64,000 nucleotides of DNA from Echinococcus granulosus (Eukaryota > Platyhelminthes > Cestoda > Cyclophyllidea > Taeniidae), in assembly GCF_000524195.1 (NCBI RefSeq), contig NW_020170400.1:86019-150018 (forward strand). The letters are read 5' to 3'. The notes beneath the pieces were generated by a model, which was not told the DNA's origin, searched no databases, and saw nothing but the letters and a program-made list of their open reading frames with translations. Each line of letters starts with the position of its first letter. Position 1 is the first letter of the stretch. Positions 14,401 to 27,863 of the stretch are shown in pieces. The translations under genes were made by a program, and so were the position numbers.

Positions 14401-17054
14401 GTCCACCTTCCTCGAAACTGACCGAACGACTTACCTGACCACCTATCTACCTAAATACCTACATACATGCCTTCTTGTCGATTTTTCTATCGATTATTTT
14501 ATCCGAAATTTGCTCACCCCAGTTGACCTTATAAGAATCGATAAGATGGAAGCGAGGCAGCATCGTGAGCTCCATTCGCATGATCAGGGTGAGCAAAACT
14601 TGCAGTGAGAGGGGGAAGGAGGATGAAGCGGCGCACCTCCAGACCTTGGGGCTGTTCCCCGCTTTTAATAAATACCACTTTTATGGACGGAATTAGTGAC
14701 CGGTGAAATTGTAGCCCACTGTCTTATCGGCTTACCTGTGGTATCCATTGTGAAGCAGTAATTACCGGCTTATTTTACTTCCCTTGGACATATTTAACGT
14801 CTTTGGAGAAAAATAGTCACTGTTTCAGCCATTGGGAAAATGATGTGTAGGCGAGTAAAGTAAATGCCTTACAGCATTGGCTTTCATACAGTCTGGCCCT
14901 ATGTGTACCTGAAAGAGGCTATGCTGCTCCGTCTACTTGAAATTTTAGCTGTCTGCTGAAATGGCGGCAGTTTTAGTGTCAGCTTTTGATAAGTACCCTA
15001 ATAAAGGCCTCGATTTGCCGGGAAAGTGATACAAAATCAACTTCAACTTTATAACCCCCTTTAAGCTAGTGACTCACCTATGATTATTGCTTAACTCATA
15101 CCTCTTAATTGGTATCTGTGGTGTTGGGACCCACTTAAAGTCACAAGACTTTGAAGCCGTATGTGTGCCAACGGAATACCTCTATTGAGGCTGCGTTCAC
15201 TAGCCATAGTTGTAATGCCATAAAATTTGTAAAAATAGAGCCTTTCTTCTTTCTCAGTTCCACTTTAGTGAAGGCTCTATTTCCGCTTTTTTGATTCAAG
15301 AGTTGGCTAAAAGCAAAGTTCTACCAAAAATCCACCTTTGTTGTTAAAACTCAATTGACAGCATGTAGTATAAAATTGCCATTTTTAAATCCTACCCTAT
15401 TTGTCGAGTTAGTCATTTTAAGCAAGGGCAAATTCATTAAGCAAAAGTTATTTTTAAGAAAGAGGGTAATTCTTATCACTGAATATATGTTAGTAGCTAC
15501 TGATAAGTTTAAGGGTCAATCTAAGTAGTATTTGATCGCCATCAAATGTCAAACGGTGTTATCACATTTTCCATGGGCTAAAAATATTCTTAACCTTTTT
15601 TTAAAAAAATTAGGGCAAATACTGGGTTTTTTGAGAATATAGCTTGACATTTAACTAAGGTTTAAATGGATAAATTTTTAATTTCTAATAGAACTGCCAC
15701 CCTTACAGTGGATGCAGAGGCCGTAAAACAATCCAAATAATTCATAAGGGTATTTTTATATTAAAAGGTATTCGTTTACTAAACAGGAACAACATCTTTC
15801 CGTTTATACCGCCATAAATCAAGCCCATCATTATACGATTTACCGGAAGTAATCCGAAATAATGCGACGGTAAAGCCCCGGTCGAATTCGTCTTTGATTT
15901 TTACCCAACCAAAAAAGGCCCAAAACACAAAGTAAATTTTCCTACTACAGCTGAATCCGAAGGACTCATTAATAAATTATGCAACTCTTTTTATAGAACC
16001 GCTCTGTGCCAATATATAAAAATTTCAAAATACTAGAATCAAAAATTGTAGAGAGCATCGCACGTCTGCATTATCCGTCCTCCCTTCGTCCACCCGCCCG
16101 TCCGCCTTAAAGACATCTGTTTTGGCACAACGGTTTTGTACCGCCTCTTTGATCACAGCCTCCTCTGATGGCTAAGCAAAAGTCGCTCTCACAGACAACA
16201 CATTTTGAAGTTGCGTAAATATGATGAAAATTTTAAAATTATTTAGGATTTGGGAATATTAAATTGTGCAGAAATGGCAATATTGAATACGTCTGACAGC
16301 ATGTTTTTGCAGCAAAGTTGGTCAGAAAAGTTCGACAGTGCCATTTTTCCTTAAACTTTATAAGCCACAACAGAGGAAAAATTTTTTGGCAAATTTTGAT
16401 TTGTTTGTTTTTGACTATTTTTGAAAAGAAGTTCCTTTTTACTAAGGCTGTAACGATAGTGATCAACGGACAGACAGCTGTGATGAGTGATCCTTTGGTT
16501 GATTTGGGTTCAACCACTGGTACGAATTAAGGCTGCTTCAATCCATGAATACTTTAGGATGAGGTTATTGTAATGACCTCTGCATTGCTTTTCTCCTTTT
16601 CTTCGTACTTTCTACACCTAAAGTAATGTAGAATCAGAAGTTAAAAAAGCCGTAATAAGGGGGAGTATTTTCAAACATTGCACATTATCAACCCAGAGAA
16701 TGGCTGGATGGCTATTCAGACCGTCAGAGCCTTATGGCACTGACATAATGTCCGAACAGAGGAGACTATAGGTCTCATGTAGCCAAGCACCACATGGACA
16801 CCCTTCTGTATCACACTAAAGTGTAAGACAAGAAACAAAAGGCTACAGTGAATTAGGACCAAAAGGTTTGATTAATATTCTTGAATATGGTGGATAATGC
16901 TCTACTGCCAACATACACTGTATCTCAACTTGATTTCTTGAGAACATAGGCAGCAAAACATCATGGAAAAGGGGAGTATTATGTTCCCAAACAATGGCAT
17001 GCATAAGTTCCTGCATTCGTCACTTCATTTCCTTCCATTAGGTACCATTGTGTT

Positions 17055-17154
17055 NNNNNNNNNNNNNNNNNNNNNNNNNNNNNNNNNNNNNNNNNNNNNN
17101 NNNNNNNNNNNNNNNNNNNNNNNNNNNNNNNNNNNNNNNNNNNNNNNNNNNNNN
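17055..17154. other. Assembly gap, 100 N
   Basis: Exactly 100 undetermined bases, the conventional placeholder for a gap of unknown size. Open frames crossing it are not meaningful. Confidence 0.99.
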
Positions 17155-20100
17155 GAACTTGGAAGTGGAATGGCAGGTGGTGTTGAGGCGTGCCACAAAC
17201 TCATTCACTGTGAATGCCTCATCTTTCCAGTTTGTATGTTTAGTGTGTAGATGGAAGCATCGTCAATTTGGGTGGGATTTGTTGATTGGTGTCAACACTA
17301 TGGGTCTTGGTGGCATCTCTGGATGGTTCTGTGTGTCAAACCATATCAACTACATGGTGGTTTATCAACATCGAACAGAAGGGTTGTTAAAATGCAGAAG
17401 TGGAGGAGGTGCCAGGACTCTTAGAAGGGGAGTCGACTGTGGTAGTGGAAGAGGCTGTGTAGCTAGGTGTGAAATTGTGCGATTGTGAGCTGTGCAAGTG
17501 TGCAAGTGAACTGTGCCAGTGTTTTGGTGACACGGTCTCTCACCGCTGCCAACAATCATGCAGTCCTTGTGATTGCTTCCTCCATACCGAAATGCATTTA
17601 TTCGTCTTCGATGATGGTGTAGCAGCTCTGACTGCAGCAACAGCTTATGGACACCGACCACTACCACTTGCAACTCAACTTGTCTTTGTCCACTTGGATG
17701 TCACCCAAGTCTGTCACATGGCTGACGCTTTTGCTACAGACATTGAGATTGCCTGTTAACAGTGAGCACATGGAAGGTTTGACGAAGGCGCTGTCACTCG
17801 TCACTCGTCGGATAGTCACCAGGTTGATCGTGCACTCTATTCCATGTGGTGCTTTGCAATGACTTGTGAGGTGTGAAGCATGGAGCATATATTTGTGTTG
17901 ACCTGTCACCACTGCGCCTTGGTGTGCTCTCTTTCTCACATCTTTCTTTCCCCTTCTCCTCACCATGGCTAGAGGACTTTGAGGGTTTGTTAGTGTGCGC
18001 ATGAATGTGGAGGACTTGAGATTAATGGTCTCCTCGAAACAACTTTTAGTGGTAGAGGAGAAAATTCCTTAGAGGGCAGTGGGTACAGCCACCCATGTGG
18101 TGGGAAAGAAGTATCCACAAGACAGTGCAGTACCTCATTACCTCATTGTATGCCCCAAAATTTGTGGGTGGAAAGATTGGCGCTTTAAATTGGGGCAGAA
18201 TGAGAGGTAGGGGAGGAGTAGGATGACTGAGGATTCCTAATCCTTCACATAACCACATGGTTCCCTTACCTTGGTCTTCAACAATCACACGATTGCCTGC
18301 CAAATAGAATGACCATTACCCACAAAGCGAAAGTGGGGTGAAGGTTAAGATCGCTAAAGCTCGATTTCTTTGATTCCAGATACCAAAACGGCACTTAAAA
18401 TTTCCTCCTTTTTGGGAAAGCTTGATTGCTTTTTTTAAAAAAACTGTCATTCAGGAGATTGAAGCCCCATCTACACACTCTTCTTTTTCTCTACTGAAGT
18501 TATTAATTCGGAAGCTTTCATAGTAAAATGTCAGAAAGACGGACACGATGGTAGACTAATAGGCATAGAGACACAAAATTACGTCCGGATAAAAGGTTTG
18601 CATCTATCGTAAACCCCAACTTGCGCTTTATATCTACGTCCGTTTGTAGATCTGCCTCAATATATATTTCCTCATTGGTGCAGTCGTCCTCGGATTTAAC
18701 GTCATTTTGCGCAAATGCAAATAAAGCGTAGTCCATATGGAAAAGTGGGGGTAAAAACTGGTTCAAATACCTTTCGAAATCCCTAGCGTTTTCATATTAT
18801 TGAAAATTTCTTAATTCACAAGTTGGTGCAGCTACCCCCAATTCATTGGACTGCTGAATTTCACGCAGGAAAAAGTAGGATGTAGCCATACCTTCTGTTT
18901 TCCTCCTAAAATGCAATAATTTCTCCTACTGCCACTGCCAGTCTCGCTCTACTCTCAAATGGCAATGCCCAATGCTGTCTCTTGCTTCGTTACAAAGACG
19001 TTGACATTCGTAGGCACAAATACATTTTTGACCGGGTCCACTGGGAAAAATTGGCACATTTCTACCACCTGGATGTGAAAAGAAACAGGAGTCACAAGAA
19101 TTTTTCCCTCCTGACAAATGTTAGGTGTGTGGATGAAGGGAGGCCACAATAGGTGGATTGGGAGGAGGAGGAACATGTGCTGACAGCCATCGGTGAGTTC
19201 AGCCCACAGTCGGTCCTGCTTGTGGGGTTCAGTTGGGTGGTCGGCTGGTTGGTTGGTTGAACGCACTGAAAGGACACGGGCACATCATTTAACGCACTGT
19301 ACTGGAAGGATATACAGGTGATAAAATGCGTCTACATTTATGGATGAACGACCAGCACGCATGCTTGATTCCTCTCTGTAGGTGGAGCAGCATGTGAATA
19401 CATCTGCTATTTACAGGGTGGGCAGAAGGAGAGGAAGACAGACACTTTTTGTGGATGCCGTTGTGTGGGAGTGGGATAACCTGGAAGTGAGACTTGCCGA
19501 CGGAGGTAGATTTGGAATGCATGTGGGAAACGTGAGTCGATAGATGGCAGCACGTCACCAGCAGAATGTTGACATTTGGATAAATTTATGTCAAACTGGG
19601 TAAGTGGTAATAGGAGGAAGACCACTCCACCTGGACTGGTGCCGCTTCGTGTACTCCACTGCTGCACCTCCAAAATGCAAATGCAGCGATCCATTCATCA
19701 TTTATTAAGGCCATCGCTAAGCCCATTTCACCAGCTGCACTTCCGTGTAATGGCACTCATCAATTCAATCTTTTTTCTTTTTGTCTTTCTCCCATTCTTT
19801 CATTTATTCCTTCATCTTTTTTATTTTTAGAAAATATGACATTTTCAAATTCCTCCTCTCGCCTTCCCCTACTTTCTCCCACTGACACATCCATGCATGA
19901 ATATTTAATGGACCTGATCCAACGGAGATGCGAAACGAGGTACGGCCACTTAAATATGCCCTTTCTCTCGTGGTAAGCGAAGGTTTGAATGCTAAGGTGG
20001 TGTGCAAGAATGCAGCCACCTTGTACACTACCAGCTGCGGTTGAACCCGCAATGCATAAATCCTCCTGTTCAGTGGACTGCATTATGTAAACGTTCCAGG
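17155..20100. other. Compositionally richer block after the assembly gap, possible degraded repeat
   Basis: Immediately after the gap, the sequence becomes richer in G+C and in GTG and CAC words. It carries overlapping open frames on both strands, for example an ATG-started 113-codon minus ORF at 17661-18002 and a cysteine-rich plus ORF at 17469-17759 that has no ATG start. No domain is recognisable in any. Long two-strand open frames next to a gap suggest a collapsed or degenerate repeat rather than a gene, but no terminal repeats were found. Confidence 0.25.
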
Positions 20101-22933
20101 TGGAGGAGACCGGAGTCTAGAAAGTGGTCTGCTGAGTGAGATGACACCTGTAGATCTTTTACAATACGCGTCGGTGATCTCTACCGATGAAGCAGGCAAT
20201 CTGGTCCTCTTGTAATACTTTCCATCTGCTGATGCTCTCTCCATAATCTTTGCCACGGGGAAGCAATATCTGGTGAAAAGGTGTCACGTTCTTCGCAGAT
20301 TTTCCTCGTGTATTTTGGAGTTCCGTGATCTACAAATCGTATAGGTGGATAGCTCTAGAGACAAAAATGGAGTTCACACGGTTATTATGTCTAGTCTAGT
20401 ATTGTTTCTTCACGAAGATCCGGTTGCATCCAAAACTGCCCACCGCACTCCACCGAAGAATCACGAGGCTACCTGCTGGGGAATAGGTTTGCTATTGCTT
20501 CGTTGTTTAATTCTGCCTTAGAAACAACTACTTTTAGGGCCTAAGTGTGCAGGTGAAATCAACTCTTTATTTACCTTAAAAAAGTTTTATTACAAAGAAA
20601 TTGTTTGCTTTTTAAAGATCCTCTCTCTGCTGCCGACTGTCTGTTTATGAGTTATTTTGATTGGTTGAAGTGTGCATAAAATATTCTTCGATGTCATGTT
20701 TTGGTTCCACGGTTCTTCGGTTGTTGTAGGTACAAGCCAGTAGCTCATCTTTCCTGCTATCCATCGTTGGAGGTTATCCACTTGTTTCTAGTGGCACATT
20801 ATTCTTTGTTTTAGAGAATCGAAGGTGCTCTTGATTGTTCATCCACCTTGCAAAAAGTCTAGGCAACATTAAACATTTTAGGCGAGCCCCTCTACCACTA
20901 CACCTCCTTTAAATGCTTAAACAGGTAGTCATTATCCGAGATGCTGCATTCGTACTGTCCAAATCACATCTTTTATGAGGACAATTCCATCATCTAGTTT
21001 TGGCGATATCTGTTGGATAGGTCAAAGTGGACCACAGTGCTTAATTTTCAACTGAGACTGCTAGTGAAGCGTGTCTGCCACATCTTCCAGCTGTAGACCA
21101 TCAAGTAGACAGTGACATATTCTGCCCGCATTTCATTCAGCCCTTTAGGGATAAAACGATATCCACCTTAAGTATGAAGTGGGTAAGGAGAGAATATTTG
21201 AATATTTGTTCTTTTGCTGAAAGGTGCAAAGCAAATCTCACTTCCCTCACAATCGAGTCGGCAAAAAGTCATAAAGATGGCAGATTTTATAACGGGAAAA
21301 TTGTGAGGGATAAATCACTAGTGCTTTAAGCTTAATTTTAACTTGTTTAGCCTTAACCAGAGTTCTTCTGTTTAATGCAGATGCAAAAATGGCTATATTA
21401 GCCACGTCTAGTGGTAGTGAAGCTCCAGTTCCTTCGAGAGACGCATAGAGAGCCCTTTTGAAAGCGATACATTTACTTTGAGGTGAATCATCACAAGTAG
21501 CAAACAGGTGTAGATCAATTTGGGTCGGTATGTTCTACTACTGTACCTTCTTCAAATGTTACACAGAAAGTTGTACAAGGAACCGTCGTGTCTCTGTAAA
21601 GCAGACAAGCCTAAATCACATCTACCAGCCTTGACAGGGGCGTGCAATAAAGAGCACTGTACCTATAGGCCCGCCGTTGTATGTCTCCGCTTTATTATTC
21701 GAGCAATTTGAAAGTCGCCGAAAGTCATCTCAAAGAGCTCTGCTGAACACTGCCTACAACGATGTAAACCAGATTGGATCATTTGGGAAAAACAAGTAAT
21801 ATTAGTAGCCGGATCTTTAAGTTCGACAAATCATTTATTTTAAATGGATGTCAGATTGCGCAGGCTCTCCAGTTATCGCGGGGTTTGGGCAAATTGTTGG
21901 CGTCATGAATGTCAAACCACTGCCTATATCCACCCAACCATTCCGCACACTGATGATCAACATTTTTTCCGTTGGCACATCTTCAAAAATAGCTCAGGTG
22001 CAAAATAAGGCAGCCGGATTCATGGAATTATGTCACAAGAAGCAGGAAAAGAAAAATAACTTTGGGTTCTGTACACAATGGCCACTAGTGGAGCGAAGTC
22101 ACTCTCAAAAGAAACGTAATAAACACCCGTCGTATGACCTTTAAAGCATCTACCTAGCTGTTGTCGAAAGAAGTGGTACCTTTTTCCTACAAGCTGCTTT
22201 TAGGCCGATCTTACATAAGCAAAGCTGTCAGTGCACAGAACACATCACAGTCCTCAGAACTGCTCATCTTGCCAAAGACGAGACGTTTTGCAAATCCTGG
22301 TCAACTCAGCTGTTCGCATTTCCATGAGCTTATTGTTGGTTCAGTTTCCACGGCTGACTAGCTGCGAAAAAAGCAGACAACCCGCCACAGACGAAAAGAG
22401 CAGTGCGGTAAAGAACGTATATCCCTGAAGTGTGATTCTACCCGCGTGGACCCCCCAGCCTGTGTCACGAGCCGCCACCCACAACCCCATTTGTTCCATT
22501 CTTTGTGTGATCCGAGACATGACCTTCGTCTACACTGATACTGCTTCGGGGATGAACCAGAGCGCCGCATCATAGGGCCCAGCCACGAAGTACGCACTTC
22601 GTCCCCCACCGATTATAACATGCCCGTAATAAGTAGACACCTGACAGGGACCGGAACAAACGCCACAGCAGCACACCTGGTCGGCTTAAAATGGCTTTTA
22701 GGGAACTCCAGCGTCCGACAGCTCAAATTACTGACAGGCCTTAATCGTACATCGCAACCCTTGTTTTCGGGACACCACTCGCTGCCACACAAGTGACCTG
22801 TCCGTCTCCCTAAGCACACTCTAAATCGAGACTTCATACTACATTAGCCGCCTTTGGTTGCTCCCAAATTCCTTAAAAATGGTGTGGAAAAGACAGTCGA
22901 TCTTAAAAAGGCAGTCAAATTCATTTTCGTCTC

Positions 22934-22955
22934 CACATACACATACATACATACA
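22934..22955. repeat. CATA-type tetranucleotide microsatellite
   Basis: Short ACATACACATACATACATAC tract. Confidence 0.75.
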
Positions 22956-22989
22956 CGCGTGTGATAAAAGAGACCAGGAGTGAACTATT

Positions 22990-23199
22990 TCAAAGGGACT
23001 CGGGAGAAGAGGGGAGGGACTGAGATTTACACAAGAAGCGGTTTTGGAGGACGTGTGTACAAAAGCGGGACTCTTCATTGGGCTCCCCTTCCATCCTTCT
23101 CTTCGGGGCATCTCCACGGACAACGGAAACGGCGACAGCGATTATGACGACGAATTCAGCGTGGGTGTGTTTGAATAGGAGTGCGGTCAGCCGAGGCAT
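22990..23199 (-). CDS. Possible small secreted or membrane-anchored protein, 69 codons
   Basis: ATG-started frame beginning MPRLTALLFKHTHAEF, followed by a hydrophobic stretch VVIIAVAVSVVRG (about residues 17-29). A basic segment DAPKRR and a polar tail with two cysteines come next. The hydrophobic stretch could be a signal peptide with a long n-region, or a single anchor. The product is not recognised, no upstream promoter was found, and a chance ORF is at least as likely. It could also be the first exon of a longer gene. Confidence 0.15.
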   Translation of the reverse strand: MPRLTALLFKHTHAEFVVIIAVAVSVVRGDAPKRRMEGEPNEESRFCTHVLQNRFLCKSQSLPSSPESL

Positions 23200-26100
23200 T
23201 CACCTTTGAAATAAATATTTGAAAGATAATGAAATTCTGTGGCCTTCTGTTTACACAATCAATATTTTAGATGCTGAAAGCGAATCGCCTTGTGGTTCCC
23301 TCCTATCAGCTAAGTAGTTACAGGACCCTTAACACGTCAAGTTTGGAAATTAAAAAAGGGTTTTCAGAGAGGGTGCTCAGGTCAAGCCGAGACTACCGAC
23401 CACCGTGACAGCGCTACATAGTAGAATGATTAATGCGAACATTCATTGATAACCAATTCACCTCATGGTACGCAAGTCCAGACGGTCTATCAACATGGTA
23501 GACGGCAACAGTACTGTGTGCGCATGAAATGCACCACGCTACGAAGACCCACGCCACGAGGCTGAAAATACCCACGCGTATATGCGGAAGACTTCAAGCG
23601 CACTGCGGTGATGGAGAGCTCAGTCGTTTAACTAGCGTCAATGTCTAGAAGGTGATCGTACTTATTCCCACAGATGATGATCCCGCCCTTGACGTTTCCC
23701 AAGGCTCGCCTGTAAGCATTCAACTACCTAGTAAAACACCTTATCCACGCATAAACTGTGGCGGTATTGTATAAGAAGCGATTAACACAATCGCAAACGC
23801 TTGCTGATGGCTCATCTGTACAGACATTTTTCTGTAGCAAAGCTTTGTAGGCATTAAATAACTGAGAAACTAAGTGTAATGCATTACAGTTTTCTGCTTT
23901 CACTACCCCAAAAGTCCTGGTTTGATGTGAATGACCTTTGTAGATGCAAAACCCCTCACCAGTGATTTTTCTCCTCATAGAACCGGTTTGTTAGTACATA
24001 GAAAAAGTTACTCTAGCATATCAATTTGGACGTTAAATATCACTTAAAAAGCGAATGTGCAAATTTAACGTTAAAAAGTTACTGGCCATTATGGAACCGC
24101 TTCAGTTCCCTAGGGCTTTGGCTACCTCAGCCCTACGCATGTCTTCCAATCTCACCAACGTCTCTCCATCGTCGATTAAACAAGGGTACATCCAGACTTG
24201 TTTCTTGCAAGGCCCTTAACGACAAATTAGCGCTACTTATACCATTTACAAAGTTTGATAGTCAATTCAAAGTAGAATGGCCAAAACGCCTTCCAAATTT
24301 ATTTACAAGGCAACCTTTATGTTTAATTTCATTAAAACAGAAATGACAAATAAGTACCCATCTAAATAATAGTAACTAGGCATCTTTCTTTGATTATCGT
24401 TCCTTTTGAACCAGATTCCATATTTAGCTTCTTCCTTAAAGGAAATGAAGACAGAAGATAAAGAGGTGGACTACTGCCACAATCTACAGATGGTTTCATC
24501 GTAAAAATTCGTCTACCCCTAAACGATGGGGGGATAAACTACCTGAGTAGGATATTTCAGGGAAGACAGAGGGGATTCAATGCGTGCAGAAGAACCATAT
24601 CATGCTACGCGCTGAACAGGCTGCAGTTGGTGTGGCTACCTACCGATGAGCCAGTCCTATTGGTAGAAAGGCTACGACTCTATTTCAAATAAGCATAGCA
24701 ACGGTGCATAAAAAAGCCGTCAAATTACAAATAGCCAAAATGTTTGTTACGTTCTTATGGTCCTAACGATGCCTGGCTAGAAGATAGGTTAGTAGATAAA
24801 AGCGATGCATTGTAGCTTTAAGGCTAAACACACTGATATGGATGAAAAAGCATATTAGTGCTATCGTCCAACTGGTCAGTCATCATGGACATTGTGAAAT
24901 AACTAGCCTTTGTGTACAACAGAGGGAGCTTCTTGATCTCTGCCAAGGCCGTTTTCTCCCAAATTAAAAACAAAAAAACCTTTTCGTTAATTGAATACCT
25001 CAAAATGTGATGATTTATGTGTTATTAATGCTCCGCCACATGGATCGTCTGATCTATTTGTGCGATTTTCGATTAAAGAGAGCTCCTTGAACTTTTATGG
25101 GTTGCAGTAATCAGCCTACGATAACCCATCCTTTCTCACAACACACCAAAAACAGGCTTCAAATCTCTTGAAGTATCCAAAGGAGGTCACAGTCATTTCT
25201 ATTTCTTTCTTTGATCACGAAATTGTCCTCTCTTAATGCCAAAAAGACGGTAATCAACACTTGAAGAATCCACTCAACGTGTAAATCTTCCCATGGATCA
25301 ATTCTGTGGCGGTTTGCTGAAGAATGGGACTTTCATCCAACTGATTCATCAGTTTTGAGTGTTTTACAAAATGAAACTGTATCAAGCTACCTCGAGCTCT
25401 CGTCCATAATTGAATAGCCTTTGGCTGAAAAGGGTTGGGCACCATCACCACCACAGCTAATGCGGCCTCCCGGGGATGATAAATTGGCACCCTAGAAGGT
25501 GCAGGATGGGTAATGGGTCGTGCGAAATATCAAAGCCGTTTCTTATGGCACGTCAATCGCAGTTTCCGTCAGTTGATGTATGGAGTTTGGGCCATTCGGC
25601 ACTCTGTCACTTGGATTCTCTGAATTTTCCAGTTGATGTATGTTTCACTACCTGACTAAAGACTCTCCCCTCCACCTGACTTCACACTGTCAGAAATGCT
25701 TGAAGAATCTTTTCCAACTTGATGAATGGATGCATTTGACATCACTGCAAACAAATGATAAACCACCTTCGGGCGGTACAGTTTACTACCACATCCTCTT
25801 AAAACATCATAAGATTCTGACGAGTGACCCATATTTTTGAACTTGGTCAGTAAAGTAGACAATATCAAATTCCACCCAGCGATGTTGATAAAGACTCCTT
25901 AAAACGAGGGATTTCCAAGATGAGGTGAGTAGTGAAGAAGTGCATAAATAAAGACTACCATACCGGTAAAATGACGCATATCTACCTGGGTTTCGTAAAA
26001 CGCAAGTATATGAACAATCACACATGTTCCACAAGTTCCCACAAGTCACCGCAACGAGCAACATCAATTTTTTTGACCACTTGGACACCAGAGACCGAGC

Positions 26101-27606
26101 TACCAAACAACTTTCATCCGAACGATTCCCTCACCCCTCCACACCGATAGAATCTACCATGCACTTAATGGTGTGTAAAAATTAATTAAACTTTTCAATT
26201 TTGAGAAGCCAGTGATAGTTAAAAGTCCACAAGATTATGCGAGAGTCATCAGTGGAAAGAAGTAATGTCCATGCTTTCGTGACGCTTAATCAAATATGTC
26301 AAACCTAACCATGATTTATGACCACTTTTCAGTAACAAAAAGGAGGGCGAAGTGTCCCACTTTCGTTCGTAAAAGGACAAAATGAACGAATTATTGAATA
26401 GTTTACCTCCAAAAGTGATCGATGGGTCATTTTGACAAAGTACAGTCCCCCTTTTTTCCTTGATTTTATGGTGTACACAACGAACGGGTTGATAAAATTT
26501 GCAAAAGGGAATAAACCATAAGGTTAGTCTACTCAATAGACTACGTCCTATTTACCTCAATTTGCGTAAATTCAGAGTGGAAGCCCCATGGAGACTCGCA
26601 GCATCAAACCCGCCCATGGTCACGTCTTGTAGTTTGAGGTTTAAACCAAAGGCTAGCTTTTTCTTCAGGTAAGGGACTTTTTTAGCTGGGCGGTGAGCGT
26701 CAGGTAGACTAAACAGAAGCTGTTTCCTTTTATGTCTTAATAGATTATTAGCAAACCAAGTTAGGCAGAAATGTAGGTCAACAAAGGAATTGCCAAATTG
26801 AACGAGTTGAGAGAACAGATTCCCTCGTATGAATGAAACTAGTTAAAGCCTCTGGTCAGAAGTTGCAGGAGACATTATTTATGTAACAACCTATTCAAAC
26901 TGTCAAAATTTCTGGACAGCAATCCGCTAATCAAACCTCGACACCGTCCAAAAATATATGATATCTCTAGGACTTCTCACTCCCCCCCCTCTATATATGC
27001 ATTAATATATGACACTTCATTCAGCTCACGTCGTTCCACATCAGTTCGGCCAGGGTTTAAATGCAGGGGTTAGCCATAAAGCGTTCACTACTACCTGCTA
27101 CAAGGAAGCAGAGGGGTGGCTACAGGGAGAGAAGGAAAAGAGTGGAAGGAGTGACACAAAAGTCTTATTTATGGGCTGCATGCGCATTTCTATGACTGTG
27201 TTTATGGAGCCAGCTTAATGAGACGCTCGCATTGTTTGTGCCTTTTGGGTTGTTACAGCTCGCTAATGGATTTGGTGAAAAACACATGTAGCGATTGATA
27301 AAAAAGACAAATAAAGAGGAAATGAAGGGTGATTATTTGGCTTTGAATTAAAGAATAGCTTTCTAGCCAGCTAGCTTAAAGCAACACTCAAAACTCCACT
27401 GAATGGGGTACTTCTAACTAGGAAAAGAACAGGTGAAAAGTTTGGACACTACTCTAATTTGTTTACTTTTAAAGTTGCATCATTTCTTCCAGGCAAAAAA
27501 GGAGTACAAAAATGGCCATTGGTATATCAACATCTGGATAAGGAACAGGGTGTCCCACGAGTTTGGGGGTTTATGACGCGCAACAATAGGGACACATTCT
27601 GCCCTT

Positions 27607-27612
27607 TTTATT
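27607..27612 (-). terminator. Candidate poly(A) signal of the protocadherin gene
   Basis: AATAAA on the minus strand, about 250 bases beyond the stop codon. Position and sequence fit a 3' UTR end, but such hexamers are common by chance in AT-rich DNA. Confidence 0.35.
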
Positions 27613-27863
27613 GCTTTAACAGCTATTTAGTTCTCATTTAGCTATCAATAGAAGTTTTCCTGACTTTGGGTTTCACTTCACCCCTCGACTTACAAAAGCC
27701 TCTCCACCAGGATGACAAATCGTACTCACCTACAAGGGTACTTGTTGACAAACAAAACTAGTCGTATGACGGGCATATTTCCAGCTAATGATTGGCCCTT
27801 TCACCCTCAATGATTCCCGCATTATTTCAAGATGGCGCTACCTCGATTCACCCGGGAACAAAT

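Larger units (their letters stand above)
1..17054. other. Non-coding stretch without a supported gene
   Basis: AT-leaning sequence with frequent stops in all frames. The open frames are short, mostly start at non-ATG codons and show no recognisable domain. It contains one full palindrome copy at 6633-6648, one at 11425-11440 and a partial copy near 5600-5621. A degenerate ACCT-type stretch lies at 14431-14470. No RNA gene or intact mobile element was recognised. Confidence 0.6.
20101..27863. other. Non-coding stretch downstream of the protocadherin gene
   Basis: No confident gene. It includes one possible small secreted ORF (22990-23199, minus), a short CATA-type tetranucleotide run at 22934-22955, and the presumed 3' UTR of the protocadherin up to about 27600. 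Other open frames are short and unrecognised. Confidence 0.5.

Noticed and set aside
14431..14470. ACCT-type repeat considered as a microsatellite
   Set aside because: Units are too degenerate to call a tandem array with confidence.
17469..17759. Cysteine-rich plus ORF (CDCELCKC) considered as a small secreted or metal-binding protein
   Set aside because: It starts at GTG, the cysteines come from a GTG/TGT-rich stretch, and it has no signal peptide.
18518..18766. Minus ORF with an acidic stretch (SEDDCTNEEIYIEADL) considered as another protocadherin tail exon or a transposase remnant
   Set aside because: It starts at a TTG, matches no family I recognise, and lies 9 kb beyond the gene's stop codon.
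24026..24346. Plus ORF of 106 codons
   Set aside because: Non-ATG start, no domain, no splice context; length is within chance for this much sequence.
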